Shown: positions 16,615 through 25,746 of the stretch, in pieces
Layout: the number at the start of each line of letters is the position of its first letter
How positions within the stretch are numbered: position 1 is the first letter of the stretch
Source: Chloroflexi bacterium HGW-Chloroflexi-10
GTDB taxonomy: Bacteria > Chloroflexota > Anaerolineae > Anaerolineales > Anaerolineaceae
Length of the DNA: 64,000 nt
NCBI GenBank assembly: GCA_002840755.1
Contig: PHBZ01000003.1
Coordinates: 195,287-259,286, forward strand
Reading direction: 5' to 3'
Program-made: the position numbers and the translations under genes
Notes under the pieces: model-generated
Databases searched by the model: none
The model's input: only the letters and a program-made list of their open reading frames with translations
Told to the model about the DNA's origin: nothing

Positions 16615-19107
16615 ATGAGTCAATATGTTCAGGTCGTTGTCAATGTTTCAGGCATTGAAGGACTTTTTGATTACCATGTGCCAGAAGATTTAAGCGCGGG
16701 GCTTCAGGTGGGATCATTGGTTTTGGTGCCATTTGGACGCCAAATTGTCCAGGGCATTATCAGCCGTTTTGTGGAAGTGCCGCAGGTACCCAAAACCAGA
16801 GCTATAGATTCTGTTTTAAGCGAACAACCGGTTATCACAGAGGCTCAACAGCAATTAGCGGCCTGGATGGCAAACGAAACCCTTTCATCTTTATCTTCCT
16901 ACTATCAACTCATGTTAACACCCGGGCTAAGCCAACAAGCCGATCGTCAATATTCGATAACGGATATTGTTCCTAATTTTCCTCTCTCGCCAATGCAAAA
17001 ACGAATTATGCAGCATCTTCAAGAAAAAGGAGCACAACGCGGACGTCAATTAGAATTGGCATTCAAACGCCAACATTGGAAGGAATCTATGCGTGGATTG
17101 GTTCGCCAAGGAATGGTAAAGAACGAGGCTTTTTTGCCTGCTCCCAGAGTGCAGGCAAAAATGGTGCGTACGATACATCTGGCCTGCCGCGCAGAAGAGG
17201 TGCCTGGTAAATTGGATGCTCTCAGCAAAAAAGCAGGTAAAGCGGATGAACGCAGGCGGGCAGTTATGGATTTTGTCCTCAAAGAGCCGATGGGTGTGGT
17301 GATTCCAGTTGTGAACGCGGTTAGCGGCGCACAACCGGGGGATTATCAACGACTCGCGGAAGCTGGCCTGGTGCGTTTTGGTGAAACGGAAATTATCCGT
17401 GATCCACTGGACCGTCTGGAAGGAATTGTTCATCATCCACCGGAATTAACCAATGAACAGCAGTCTGCCTGGAAAATAATCTCCTCGCAGATAGAAAATA
17501 GCCGCTGGGAAAAACCAATACTTTTACATGGTGTAACGGGTTCCGGAAAAACAGAATTATACCTAAGAGCCGTACAGCAGGTTTTAGAGGTTGGAAAATC
17601 TGCGCTGATTCTTGTACCAGAGATCAGCCTGACGCCACAAACCGTGCAGAGATTCCAGGCGCGTTTTCCAGGCCGAGTTGGGATTATTCATTCCAAGCTT
17701 TCGGATGGTGAGCGATTTGACACGTGGCGGCGGGTACGTTCGGGGGATTTATCTGTTATTGTTGGACCTCGCAGCGCTCTCTTTGCACCATTTCAAAATT
17801 TAGGATTAATTGTGATTGATGAAGCCCATGATGATTCTTATTTTCAAGAGGATTTGGAGCCGCGGTATAGTGCCTTGCGAGCAGCGTGGTCTTATAGCAG
17901 AATTTGCCAGGCAGTGATCATCTATGGCAGCGCAACTCCCGGGATCGAGTTGATGTATCAGGCAAAACAGGAAAACTGGCCACTACTTTCATTGCCTGGC
18001 CGGGTTTTAGCTCACCGTAAGGCGGTGACTCAGCATGTTGAAGTTGGCCATTTGGAAATAGATGGAGAAGCAGCTTATTTGCCCTTGCCGAATGTCAGTG
18101 TAGTGGATATGCGGACTGAATTGAAAGAAGGCAACCGCTCGATATTCAGCAGGAAATTACAGGAAACATTGCAGGCTACACTGGCAGCAGGGCACCAGGC
18201 AATGCTTTTTTTGAACCGGCGCGGATCAGCCACGTATGTATTTTGCAGGTCGTGCGGGAGCCGGTTAAATTGCCCGCGTTGCGATCTTTCATTAACCTTT
18301 CATGGTGATGAAAATTTGTTGATTTGTCACCATTGCAACTATAAACGTCAGATGCCAAAAAAATGCCCGCAATGTCAAAGTGTACAGATACGGCAATTCG
18401 GTACCGGGACCGAACGGGTTGAGGAAGAGGTGTTGAAACAATTTCCCGAAGCTCGGGTAATCCGAATGGATTCCGGGGTTACCCGCTTAAAAGGATCTCA
18501 TGAACTTCTGTTAAAGCAGTTTGCTAATCGGCAGGCAGATATTTTGGTAGGCACCCAAATGGTGGCCAAAGGAATTGATCTGCCTTTTGTAACATTTGTC
18601 GGGGTGGTATTGGCAGATGTTGGTTTAGGTCTCCCGGATTTTCGGGCTGCAGAACGAAGTTTTCAAATTCTTACGCAGGTTGCAGGCAGAGCAGGCCGCA
18701 GTCCTTTAGGAGGGAGTGTTGTTTTCCAGACATATGTGCCGGATGAATATGCCATACAAAAAGCTTCCAGGCATGATTTCTGGGGTTTTTACACGCAAGA
18801 GCTGGCGTTGCGTAAGAAACTAGGCTACCCACCCTTTTCGCGTCTGATTCGGCTTGAATTTCGCCATTCAAAGGAAGATCAGGCACGCTTAATGGCTGAA
18901 CGCATGGCAGAGAAACTGGGGTTCTGGATTCAGGCTGGTAAATTTCGGCAGAGCGATTGGATTGGCCCGGTGCCGTGTTTTTATCAGCGCTTAGATGGAA
19001 TTTACCGCTGGCAGGTTATTTTGCGTGGACCCAAGCCAGTGGATATTATCCGCGACCAGGATCTGGGCGAAGCAATTGTGACGGTTGATCCGGTTTCTTT
19101 GTTATAA
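16615..19107 (+). CDS. priA: Primosomal protein N' (replication restart helicase PriA)
   Basis: An 830-aa 3'-to-5' DNA helicase that reloads the replisome at stalled forks. It shows the N-terminal DNA 3'-end-binding domain (1-105), a winged-helix region, Walker A GVTGSGKTE (about 303-311), the DEAH box IDEAHDDSY, the motif III region GSATPG, a zinc-binding insertion with eight cysteines (CRSCGSRLNCPRC ... CHHC ... CPQC), and the motifs VGTQMVAKG and QVAGRAGR. Length is normal. The ATG follows amrB by 6 bp. No PriB/PriC-type neighbour. A bidirectional terminator follows. Confidence 0.96.
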   Translation: MSQYVQVVVNVSGIEGLFDYHVPEDLSAGLQVGSLVLVPFGRQIVQGIISRFVEVPQVPKTRAIDSVLSEQPVITEAQQQLAAWMANETLSSLSSYYQLMLTPGLSQQADRQYSITDIVPNFPLSPMQKRIMQHLQEKGAQRGRQLELAFKRQHWKESMRGLVRQGMVKNEAFLPAPRVQAKMVRTIHLACRAEEVPGKLDALSKKAGKADERRRAVMDFVLKEPMGVVIPVVNAVSGAQPGDYQRLAEAGLVRFGETEIIRDPLDRLEGIVHHPPELTNEQQSAWKIISSQIENSRWEKPILLHGVTGSGKTELYLRAVQQVLEVGKSALILVPEISLTPQTVQRFQARFPGRVGIIHSKLSDGERFDTWRRVRSGDLSVIVGPRSALFAPFQNLGLIVIDEAHDDSYFQEDLEPRYSALRAAWSYSRICQAVIIYGSATPGIELMYQAKQENWPLLSLPGRVLAHRKAVTQHVEVGHLEIDGEAAYLPLPNVSVVDMRTELKEGNRSIFSRKLQETLQATLAAGHQAMLFLNRRGSATYVFCRSCGSRLNCPRCDLSLTFHGDENLLICHHCNYKRQMPKKCPQCQSVQIRQFGTGTERVEEEVLKQFPEARVIRMDSGVTRLKGSHELLLKQFANRQADILVGTQMVAKGIDLPFVTFVGVVLADVGLGLPDFRAAERSFQILTQVAGRAGRSPLGGSVVFQTYVPDEYAIQKASRHDFWGFYTQELALRKKLGYPPFSRLIRLEFRHSKEDQARLMAERMAEKLGFWIQAGKFRQSDWIGPVPCFYQRLDGIYRWQVILRGPKPVDIIRDQDLGEAIVTVDPVSLL

Positions 19108-19228
19108 ACTTACGCCTGCAATGTTGAGCAATAAAGGTGTGTTTTTTATCTAATCTCATGTGAATACTTCTGAATATAAGTATGCCAGGGAGAATGGAAT
19201 TCGCGAGGTTTCATGCCTTGTGGATACA

Positions 19229-19258
19229 AAAAGCAGGTGGCCCAGGCCACCTGCTTTT
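19229..19258. terminator. Bidirectional terminator between priA and the converging M23 gene
   Basis: The perfect 14 bp palindromic stem AAAAGCAGGTGGCC / GGCCACCTGCTTTT has a 2 nt gap and A/T ends on both sides. It lies between two convergent genes. Confidence 0.85.
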
Positions 19259-19275
19259 ATATAAGTTATTGAAGA

Positions 19276-20349
19276 TTATGGTAAGACGTAATGGGGGTTG
19301 ATAAAACCGCCAAAATAGCGTACTTCAAAATGCAGATGGGGACCAGTTGAGTTCCCTGTACTACCAGCTCCTCCAATGACAGATCCCTGGTAAACACTGG
19401 CACCACAACGGGTGTTGATGGAACTTAAGTGGGCGTATACGGTCTGGTAACCGTTGCCATGATCGATCATGACCATATTACCATAGCCACCACTGATTCC
19501 ACCGGCATAGACCACCACGCCACTGTCGGATGCGTAAACGGCGTCACCGGTCATGGCCGCGATATCGATCGCTAAATGGCCTGACCAATAGTCATTACCT
19601 GAGATGAAATGGTTATTGGTTGGCCAGGCAAAACTGCCAGTACCATAGGCGCCGCCTTCGCCGGTATCACAAGCACCGGCAATAGTTTTATTAACACCGG
19701 CAGCACCACGGGGAATGGTGGGTACAACCCATTGCTGGATTTCGCGTTGACCACCGGGAACCATGACATAAGTATCCGCTTCTATGACCGGGTTAGTCCG
19801 ATCCAAGTGGTTAGGTGTCCAATCCAGGATATCATCCTGCTCTACTTTCAAGAAGTTGGAGACAGATTCCAGGGTGTCGCCTTCTTTCCACTTGTAGTAA
19901 ACTCCGTCAACCGGGGGAATATTAAGTTCCAGCCCGACTGAAATCATGTGTGGGTCGTCATTTAAGGTTTCTTTGTTAGCCCATAAGATTGTTTCTGGTT
20001 TGATTTCGAAATATTGAGAAATTCCGAAAACCGAATCCCCGCTTTCAATCGTATATTTAATTACATCTTTCCGATCGCGGGCCGGGATAATGGTGCGGGG
20101 ATTGGCCTCACGGATTAATGTTTCCTCTTGATTGATGGTTTCAATCTCAGGGAGTTCAGCTGGGGTTTGTGATTCGCCGCCTTCCAGGGCGGCTGATTGA
20201 ACTGATGGTGTCCAGGTGGTTTGGGTGGGTGTTAAAAACTGGATTAACACAAACGCTAGAACAGCGACCATTAGAGCTGCAAGACCCCAAAAGATGATTG
20301 ATATCCAATTAATGGTTAGTTTTTTTGTTTTTGTTTCTGTTTCGTTCAC
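19276..20349 (-). CDS. Membrane-anchored LysM/M23 peptidoglycan hydrolase (paralogue)
   Basis: A 357-aa protein of the same architecture as the one at 14394: short cytoplasmic N-terminus, transmembrane helix (about 13-38), Pro/Glu-rich spacer, LysM (about 95-145, YTIESGDSVFGISQYFE), a second LysM-like unit (about 150-205), and an M23 domain (about 235-357) with ligands in HLAIDIA and HLHFEV. It is probably an extracytoplasmic endopeptidase. The ATG overlaps the rho stop by 4 bp, so it is co-expressed with rho, an unusual pairing that may simply reflect gene packing. Confidence 0.88.
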   Translation of the reverse strand: MNETETKTKKLTINWISIIFWGLAALMVAVLAFVLIQFLTPTQTTWTPSVQSAALEGGESQTPAELPEIETINQEETLIREANPRTIIPARDRKDVIKYTIESGDSVFGISQYFEIKPETILWANKETLNDDPHMISVGLELNIPPVDGVYYKWKEGDTLESVSNFLKVEQDDILDWTPNHLDRTNPVIEADTYVMVPGGQREIQQWVVPTIPRGAAGVNKTIAGACDTGEGGAYGTGSFAWPTNNHFISGNDYWSGHLAIDIAAMTGDAVYASDSGVVVYAGGISGGYGNMVMIDHGNGYQTVYAHLSSINTRCGASVYQGSVIGGAGSTGNSTGPHLHFEVRYFGGFINPHYVLP

Positions 20350-21629
20350 GAATCCTCCGTTAGACTTTCAAGGAATTCTACATTATTTTTGTATTTTGAC
20401 AAGCGTTGTAGAATTGCCTCGGAAGCAACGGCGGTATCCATCCCGGCACCATGCGGTTGAGGTGTAATCATTTGAAGATACATACGGCGCATTAACCAGG
20501 CCCGTTGTAACATTTCGGGGTTGATTAATAAATCTTCACGCCGCGTGGAGGAACGTTCCATATCAATTGCAGGGAAGATGCGACGTTCTTGCAAACGCCG
20601 CGAAAGATGCAGTTCCATGTTTCCGGTTCCTTTAAATTCTTCATAAACGACATCATCCAGGCGTGAACCGGTATCTACCAATGCAGTAGCGATAATGGTG
20701 AGTGATCCACCTTCTTCTATATTACGAGCTGCACCATAAAATCGTTTTGGGGGATAGAGTGCGGAAGGATCCATTCCACCGGAAAGTGTGCGGCCGGACG
20801 GGGTGACTGACAGATTATAGGCACGCGCCAGCCGGGTAAGCGAATCCATCAGAATAACCACATCTTTTCCAATTTCCACCAGACGTTTGGCACGGTTTAA
20901 CGCAATTTCCGCCGTGCGCACATGAGAGGAGACAGGTTCATCAAAGGTTGAAGCAACAACTTCAGCGTCTACCGATCGGTCCATATCGGTGACCTCTTCC
21001 GGCCGTTCTCCAATTAATACCATGATGACATAAGTTTCCGGGTAATTGGTTGTAATGGCGTTGCATATTTCTTTCAGGATGGTGGTTTTACCGGCTTTTG
21101 GGGGAGAAACTATCATTCCACGCTGTCCGCGTCCGATAGGGGCAATCAAGTTTATTAAACGATTAGATAAAAGTGTGGGCTGGGTTTCCAGGTCAAAGCG
21201 TTTATCAGGGAAGATAGGGGTAAGGTTTTCAAAGTATGGCCGGTTGCGTGCTTCTTCCGGATCCATTCCGTTCACCCAATCTACTTTAACCATACCAAAA
21301 TGCCGCTCTGTTTCACGTGGGGGACGAGCCATCCCCAAAACCAGATCTCCGGTGCGCAGGCTGTAGCGGCGGATCTGTGCCTGCGATACATAAACATCAT
21401 CGCGGCCTAATTTATAATTCTGGCGCAGGAATCCAATTCCTTCCGGCATAATTTCTAATACGCCTCCGCGCATTTCTTCGCCTTCTTCATTTGCTTCCGT
21501 CTGTAGTTGGCTAATCCGTACGATCAGACTTTCTTTTTTAAGCCGGTTTGTATTAGGAATTTCCAGATTCCTGGCTATTTTTCTTAAGTCTGCCAAAGTA
21601 CTAGATTCTAGCTCTTTTACACTAATCAT
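20346..21629 (-). CDS. rho: Transcription termination factor Rho
   Basis: Hexameric RNA-dependent ATPase of 427 aa. Domains in order: an N-terminal helical domain with LADLRKIARNLEIPN (about 12-26), the cold-shock-type RNA-binding domain (about 55-125, GVLEIMPEGIGFLR), and the RecA-like core with P-loop PPKAGKTT (about 185) and the Q/R-loop region. It has no long acidic insertion such as seen in some actinobacterial Rho proteins. The ATG is preceded by AAAGGA on the minus strand. The leader carries a long hairpin at 21671-21713, a candidate for autoregulation. The downstream M23 gene overlaps by 4 bp. Confidence 0.96.
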   Translation of the reverse strand: MISVKELESSTLADLRKIARNLEIPNTNRLKKESLIVRISQLQTEANEEGEEMRGGVLEIMPEGIGFLRQNYKLGRDDVYVSQAQIRRYSLRTGDLVLGMARPPRETERHFGMVKVDWVNGMDPEEARNRPYFENLTPIFPDKRFDLETQPTLLSNRLINLIAPIGRGQRGMIVSPPKAGKTTILKEICNAITTNYPETYVIMVLIGERPEEVTDMDRSVDAEVVASTFDEPVSSHVRTAEIALNRAKRLVEIGKDVVILMDSLTRLARAYNLSVTPSGRTLSGGMDPSALYPPKRFYGAARNIEEGGSLTIIATALVDTGSRLDDVVYEEFKGTGNMELHLSRRLQERRIFPAIDMERSSTRREDLLINPEMLQRAWLMRRMYLQMITPQPHGAGMDTAVASEAILQRLSKYKNNVEFLESLTEDS

Positions 21630-21670
21630 TTTATTTTCCTTTTGACAGTGGAAATTTTTATTTTCCGTGC

Positions 21671-21713
21671 ATAATCAAACTCCTGTAAATTAACAGGAAG
21701 TTTGGGTGATTAT
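21671..21713 (-). promoter_or_regulatory. Hairpin in the rho leader
   Basis: Nested inverted repeats ATAATC, AAACT and CCTGT pair with ACAGG, AGTTT and GATTAT around a 6 nt loop, with small bulges. It lies 42-84 nt upstream of the rho ATG, inside the probable leader. No T run follows, so it is not a simple terminator. rho genes are often autoregulated by premature termination; a link here is inferred from position. Confidence 0.4.
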
Positions 21714-21824
21714 TCGATTATTTTTTGAGTGATAGTTGAGAAATTTTAGATGACGCCGACAACTATTAATGATGAAAATTATATCATGCAGCAAAATTGC
21801 AAGCAAGTTGGTGTACATTAGCCA

Positions 21825-22232
21825 TTAGCCCTGTCCGGATGAATTTTTCTTGTTTAATTTAAGCAACAGGACGGTTAGAAAAGATAGCAAACAGGCTGAC
21901 AGGTCTACAGTGAGATCAAAAAACTCATTCGGGCCGATGGGCCGACCCTTTACCAGTAATTGAAAGAACTCCTGGACAAGGCCAATGGAAAAAACCATGG
22001 CTAAAGTGTAAAGAAATGCTCGCAAAGGATTTAGGTGTTGAAATAACAGCAATTGCGAAAGAATTCCAACCACATAAAATAAGATGAGGTGGGCAGCGAT
22101 ATGAACCCATTCTGGTGCGAAAACCGTGTTAAACCATTCATTCAATGCCGGATTGACGCGAAATATCCAGGCTGCCGGGGTAACCATAACCACAATCCAG
22201 CCAAATAGAAACATCTTTTTCAACCTTATCAT
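21825..22232 (-). CDS. VanZ-like membrane protein
   Basis: A 135-aa membrane protein with four hydrophobic helices (about 7-24, 45-63, 70-90 and 110-126). The polar pattern WVHIAAHLILFYVVG, QEFFQLLVKGR and FDLTVDLSACLLSF matches the VanZ-like family, whose conserved residues include the HxxxF, QxF and D/N motifs. VanZ confers low-level teicoplanin resistance in Enterococcus, but most VanZ-like proteins have unknown function and no van genes are near. It is a separate unit downstream of the ABC exporter operon (27 bp gap), possibly co-transcribed with it. Confidence 0.75.
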   Translation of the reverse strand: MIRLKKMFLFGWIVVMVTPAAWIFRVNPALNEWFNTVFAPEWVHIAAHLILFYVVGILSQLLLFQHLNPLRAFLYTLAMVFSIGLVQEFFQLLVKGRPIGPNEFFDLTVDLSACLLSFLTVLLLKLNKKNSSGQG

Positions 22233-22259
22233 GATCTCGAAGCGTTACCTTTCCGACCG

Positions 22260-23492
22260 CTATAATTTTCCAAACAAAGCAGCCAAAAACCGCTTTGACT
22301 TGAATTCTTCTCCGGACAAAAGGTGTCTGGCGTGGAAAAAGCTGGAAACAGAACGAATCACCAAGTAAGAAGTGATAAGTGATAATACTATGGCGGTTAG
22401 TATTTGCCAAAGGGGAACCGTGGTTGCAGCCAGACGGGTCATCATTGTTACTGGTGCGGTTAATGGAAACAGGCTAAAGATCATGGCAACCACTCCATTG
22501 GGATCTTCAATGATGACTCCAAGTAATACCATTGGAATAATCAACGGCATAACCACCAAGGTTGTTGCCTGAGAAGCTTCGCGCAGATTAGGCACCAGGG
22601 CACCCAAACCAGCCATTAAACTGGCGTATAAAGCGTAGCCACACAAGAAGAATATTAATCCCCAAATCAGAATACTTGGAGGGAGCTGGAAAGAGCTGGA
22701 AATATCAAACGATTGTCCACTGAATTGAAGGATTAGAAAGCCACTACCACTCCATATAATGGTTTGCAGTAATCCAACCAGGCCCAATGCAATTATTTTT
22801 CCGGTAAGCAATTGCATAGGGGTGACTGAGGTCATCAGAATTTCTATTACGCGATTGGACTTTTCGTTGGAAATACTGTTGAGCATCAGGCTGGAACTGC
22901 TGAGAATGATCATGTAAAACAGAATAGTAACAATATAAGGAAGGAAAAAAGTAAGGCTACTTTCCGGATCCCGCTGGGGTTCCGGAGATAATATTTTAAT
23001 TTCAAGATCCATTGGAACCTGAATGCGTTCCAGGATTTGAGGTTGGTTAGCCAACAAATTACTCTGAATGATTCTCTCAATCATATTATTCTGATCGCCT
23101 GAACCCAGGGGGTTATAATCCTCGCTAACCAGTGTGATACTGCCTTCTTGAATATACTCGGGTTCGATGATGTAAATAGAAGCAATTGACCCAAGAGAGA
23201 GCGCATTTTCAGCGTCTACCAGCTCTTTATATGTAGAGAAAGTATCCTGGTATTCGGATGGGATCGTTTTGATTAACCCACTCAGGTCCACAATGGCATG
23301 TTTCTCTGAGACGGATTTTGGTACCAGGTATTCCCCAATAGCGCCAAATGCAGAACTTTGTTTTTGTGAGTTACCAACCACCAGGGTTACAATACCGCCG
23401 ATTATTGGAATAAGAAACAGGGTAATGATAAATGATTTTCGTTTAACGGTAGTGAATAATTCATTGCGGAATACGAGCCAGGTTTTATTCAT
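22260..23492 (-). CDS. ABC-2 type exporter permease (NatB-like), second copy
   Basis: A 410-aa permease with an N-terminal transmembrane helix, a large extracytoplasmic domain (about 45-195), then five to six C-terminal helices. The block SNEKSNRVIEILMTSVTPMQ is the conserved amphipathic coupling region of NatB-type permeases. The start MNKTWLVFRNE is set by GAGG and by the ATGA overlap with the upstream permease stop; longer in-frame versions run into that gene. It is paralogous to the preceding permease, so the two probably form a heterodimer driven by the ATPase at 24687. The substrate is unknown: Na+ in NatAB, but drugs or peptides in others. Confidence 0.85.
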   Translation of the reverse strand: MNKTWLVFRNELFTTVKRKSFIITLFLIPIIGGIVTLVVGNSQKQSSAFGAIGEYLVPKSVSEKHAIVDLSGLIKTIPSEYQDTFSTYKELVDAENALSLGSIASIYIIEPEYIQEGSITLVSEDYNPLGSGDQNNMIERIIQSNLLANQPQILERIQVPMDLEIKILSPEPQRDPESSLTFFLPYIVTILFYMIILSSSSLMLNSISNEKSNRVIEILMTSVTPMQLLTGKIIALGLVGLLQTIIWSGSGFLILQFSGQSFDISSSFQLPPSILIWGLIFFLCGYALYASLMAGLGALVPNLREASQATTLVVMPLIIPMVLLGVIIEDPNGVVAMIFSLFPLTAPVTMMTRLAATTVPLWQILTAIVLSLITSYLVIRSVSSFFHARHLLSGEEFKSKRFLAALFGKL

Positions 23493-24694
23493 GGTTTCCT
23501 CGTTAATAATTCTTTGATGGAGAGTCGTTTTCCATAGCGTAATAATCCCAACCGAAAAGCGCGGCCTGCCAGCCATAAGGCTGCTATCGCAAAAAACACC
23601 AATAAGGATACTGTCAGGATAATTTGCCAGGTAGGTATTGTCGTGAAAGCAGCTCGCAGCGGGAGACTGATGGGTGCTGTAAATGGGAACAGACTTAAAC
23701 CAATTGCCAGAGGGCTATTTGGTTTCTCCATTAAAACTCCCACAAACCAGAATGGGATGACGATCGGGATAGTGAAGAGACCGGATACCTGTTGTGCTTC
23801 CTGCATATCTGTGGTGGTGGCACCTAATGTCGCCATCATTGCCGCAATCATGATAAAAGCAGGGATAAATGTCAGAACCATCAGAAACAGGAATGATGTG
23901 TCCACCTGAGCACTTCGCAGTTCCGGAATGAGGTTCATTAATACCCCCACTCCAATTGCGCCGAACAGTATCCAGATGACCAACTGCGTCAGGCCAACAC
24001 TCAGATTGCCAATTACCTTTCCAGTCATTAATTGATTGGGTGATATAGAAGTAACCAGAATTTCAATGGTACGGTTCTCTTTTTCTTCTACGACCGCCTG
24101 TAGAAGATAACCACCACTGATATTGACCGCCATCATAAATAAAAATCCGGCAATAAACGGCAAAAGAATTGCAATAATATTTTCCTCTTCCATTTTTCTG
24201 CCGTCATCTTTGGCGATAATTTCAATATTGCCACCGTTTAAGATACGCTCGGTGATATCTGCCGGTGTATTTTTTAACAGGTTTATTCGCAGGAACTTGC
24301 GAAATTCACTGGTTATTTCAGAATCTGGGGTTTTATTGGCAACAGCTGTTGCTTTACCGGTTTGAAGATAATCTTCAGCCAGAATATAGTATGTCTGGAT
24401 AGATTTATTATCCAGCGCAGCCCGCGCATCCTCTTCCGATTGGAAGGGTAAGATTTGTAAGGGTTTGTGAAATGGCAGCGGATCCTCTGCAATATAAGGC
24501 AACGGGTCAGTCAGAACACCAGCTTGATCTATGTAACCAATCGGTTTATCGTTAAAGCTTAACGCGACTGTAATCATACCCACAATAATTATGAACAATA
24601 TAAATATTGGCATACTTAAAACAGCCATAATAAATCGTTTGCGTTTTACATGGCGTAAATACTCATGTTTGATGACCAGCCAGGTTTTATTCAT
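23489..24694 (-). CDS. ABC-2 type exporter permease (NatB-like), first copy
   Basis: A 401-aa permease of the same design: N-terminal helix (about 20-45), extracytoplasmic domain (about 48-180), and six C-terminal helices with the coupling motif EEKENRTIEILVTSISPNQ. Both permeases start with MNKTWLV, direct evidence of a tandem duplication. The start at 24694 has GGAG five nt upstream and overlaps the ATPase stop by 8 bp. It forms the membrane part of an efflux ABC transporter. Confidence 0.85.
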   Translation of the reverse strand: MNKTWLVIKHEYLRHVKRKRFIMAVLSMPIFILFIIIVGMITVALSFNDKPIGYIDQAGVLTDPLPYIAEDPLPFHKPLQILPFQSEEDARAALDNKSIQTYYILAEDYLQTGKATAVANKTPDSEITSEFRKFLRINLLKNTPADITERILNGGNIEIIAKDDGRKMEEENIIAILLPFIAGFLFMMAVNISGGYLLQAVVEEKENRTIEILVTSISPNQLMTGKVIGNLSVGLTQLVIWILFGAIGVGVLMNLIPELRSAQVDTSFLFLMVLTFIPAFIMIAAMMATLGATTTDMQEAQQVSGLFTIPIVIPFWFVGVLMEKPNSPLAIGLSLFPFTAPISLPLRAAFTTIPTWQIILTVSLLVFFAIAALWLAGRAFRLGLLRYGKRLSIKELLTRKP

Positions 24695-25601
24695 GCACTG
24701 CTCCATCTTCGGTAACTACCTGGATAAAAATCTCATCTAATGTTGGCGCCGCTATTTCAAATCGATCGAGTATCACCTGTTGGTTAACCAATGTTTCCAG
24801 AATATTTTGGGGAGTGATTCCGGGGTTGAGATGGATGGTATAGTTGCCATGGTTGTTGTTGGATTCAATTGTGTGTGCTCCGGATATTGAAGGCGGCAGT
24901 ACCTGCTGGGTGCGGATATTAATAGAATGGCCGGCGTATTGTCTTTGAATATCAGGAAGTTTTCCATATAGAACCGTTTTTCCCTGATTGATAAGAACCA
25001 ACCGATCACACAATTCTTCTACCTGGTGCATCTGATGTGTACACATCACGATTGTTTTACCGCGGTCACGTTCTTCACGTAACAGGTCTTTGACCATTTG
25101 GGTATTTACCGGGTCGAGAGCACTGAAGGGTTCATCGATGATTACTAACTCAGGATCATGTACCAATGTAATAATTAATTGTGCTTTTTGCTGCATGCCT
25201 TTACTTAAGGCCTTGATTTTCTTTTTGCGATGTTCCGATAAATTGAAGCGCTCCAAATACTCACGAATTCGTTTTTGGCTGTCGGCTTTACTTAAACCTT
25301 TTAAGGTTGCCAGGTAAACCAGACAATGTTCCAGACCGATTTCCTGATAAAGCCCGCGTTCTTCCGGAAGATAACCAATGCGATCTTTCTTTTTCTCATC
25401 CATAGCCCCGCCAAACACACTGACAGTTCCATGATCTGGCTTGAAAATATCCAGGATGATGCGGATCGAGGTGGTTTTTCCAGCGCCGTTGGGTCCAAGT
25501 AACCCAAATATCTCACCAGGATAAACATCAAATGAAACATTTTCAACTGCACACTGCGTGCCGAATGTTTTGGATATAGACTTTACATCGATTGTATTCA
25601 T
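24687..25601 (-). CDS. ABC exporter ATP-binding protein (NatA-like)
   Basis: A 304-aa ATPase with Walker A GPNGAGKTT (about 36-44), signature LSKGMQQKAQL, Walker B VIIDEPFSALDP and the switch histidine in CTHQMHQVEEL. A C-terminal extension of about 80 aa is of the kind seen in NatA/DUF4162 proteins. It is the first gene of a tightly overlapping three-gene operon, ATPase-permease-permease. It powers export by the two NatB-like permeases. An upstream hairpin at 25684-25746 separates it from the BMP importer operon transcribed in the same direction. Confidence 0.9.
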   Translation of the reverse strand: MNTIDVKSISKTFGTQCAVENVSFDVYPGEIFGLLGPNGAGKTTSIRIILDIFKPDHGTVSVFGGAMDEKKKDRIGYLPEERGLYQEIGLEHCLVYLATLKGLSKADSQKRIREYLERFNLSEHRKKKIKALSKGMQQKAQLIITLVHDPELVIIDEPFSALDPVNTQMVKDLLREERDRGKTIVMCTHQMHQVEELCDRLVLINQGKTVLYGKLPDIQRQYAGHSINIRTQQVLPPSISGAHTIESNNNHGNYTIHLNPGITPQNILETLVNQQVILDRFEIAAPTLDEIFIQVVTEDGAVHE

Positions 25602-25683
25602 GAAGACCTCAATTCGTATGATTTTTGAAAAAAATGCTATTCCACTAATAATGACTGTTTACTATATACGACTTTGTATTATA

Positions 25684-25746
25684 ACAAGTTTCAAAAAACA
25701 AAATCCCCACCTAAAGGCGGGGATTTTGAGCGTTTTTGAAACTTGT
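25684..25746 (-). terminator. Two-part hairpin terminator of the BMP importer operon
   Basis: The inner stem CAAAATCCCC / GGGGATTTTG (25699-25708 with 25719-25728) is followed on the minus strand by TTTTTT. It is nested in an outer perfect 14 bp repeat, ACAAGTTTCAAAAA / TTTTTGAAACTTGT (25684-25697 with 25733-25746). It begins immediately after the permease stop codon. Confidence 0.85.

Noticed and set aside
21825..22232. Glycopeptide resistance role for the VanZ-like protein
   Set aside because: No vanHAX or regulator genes nearby; most VanZ-like proteins are unrelated to resistance.
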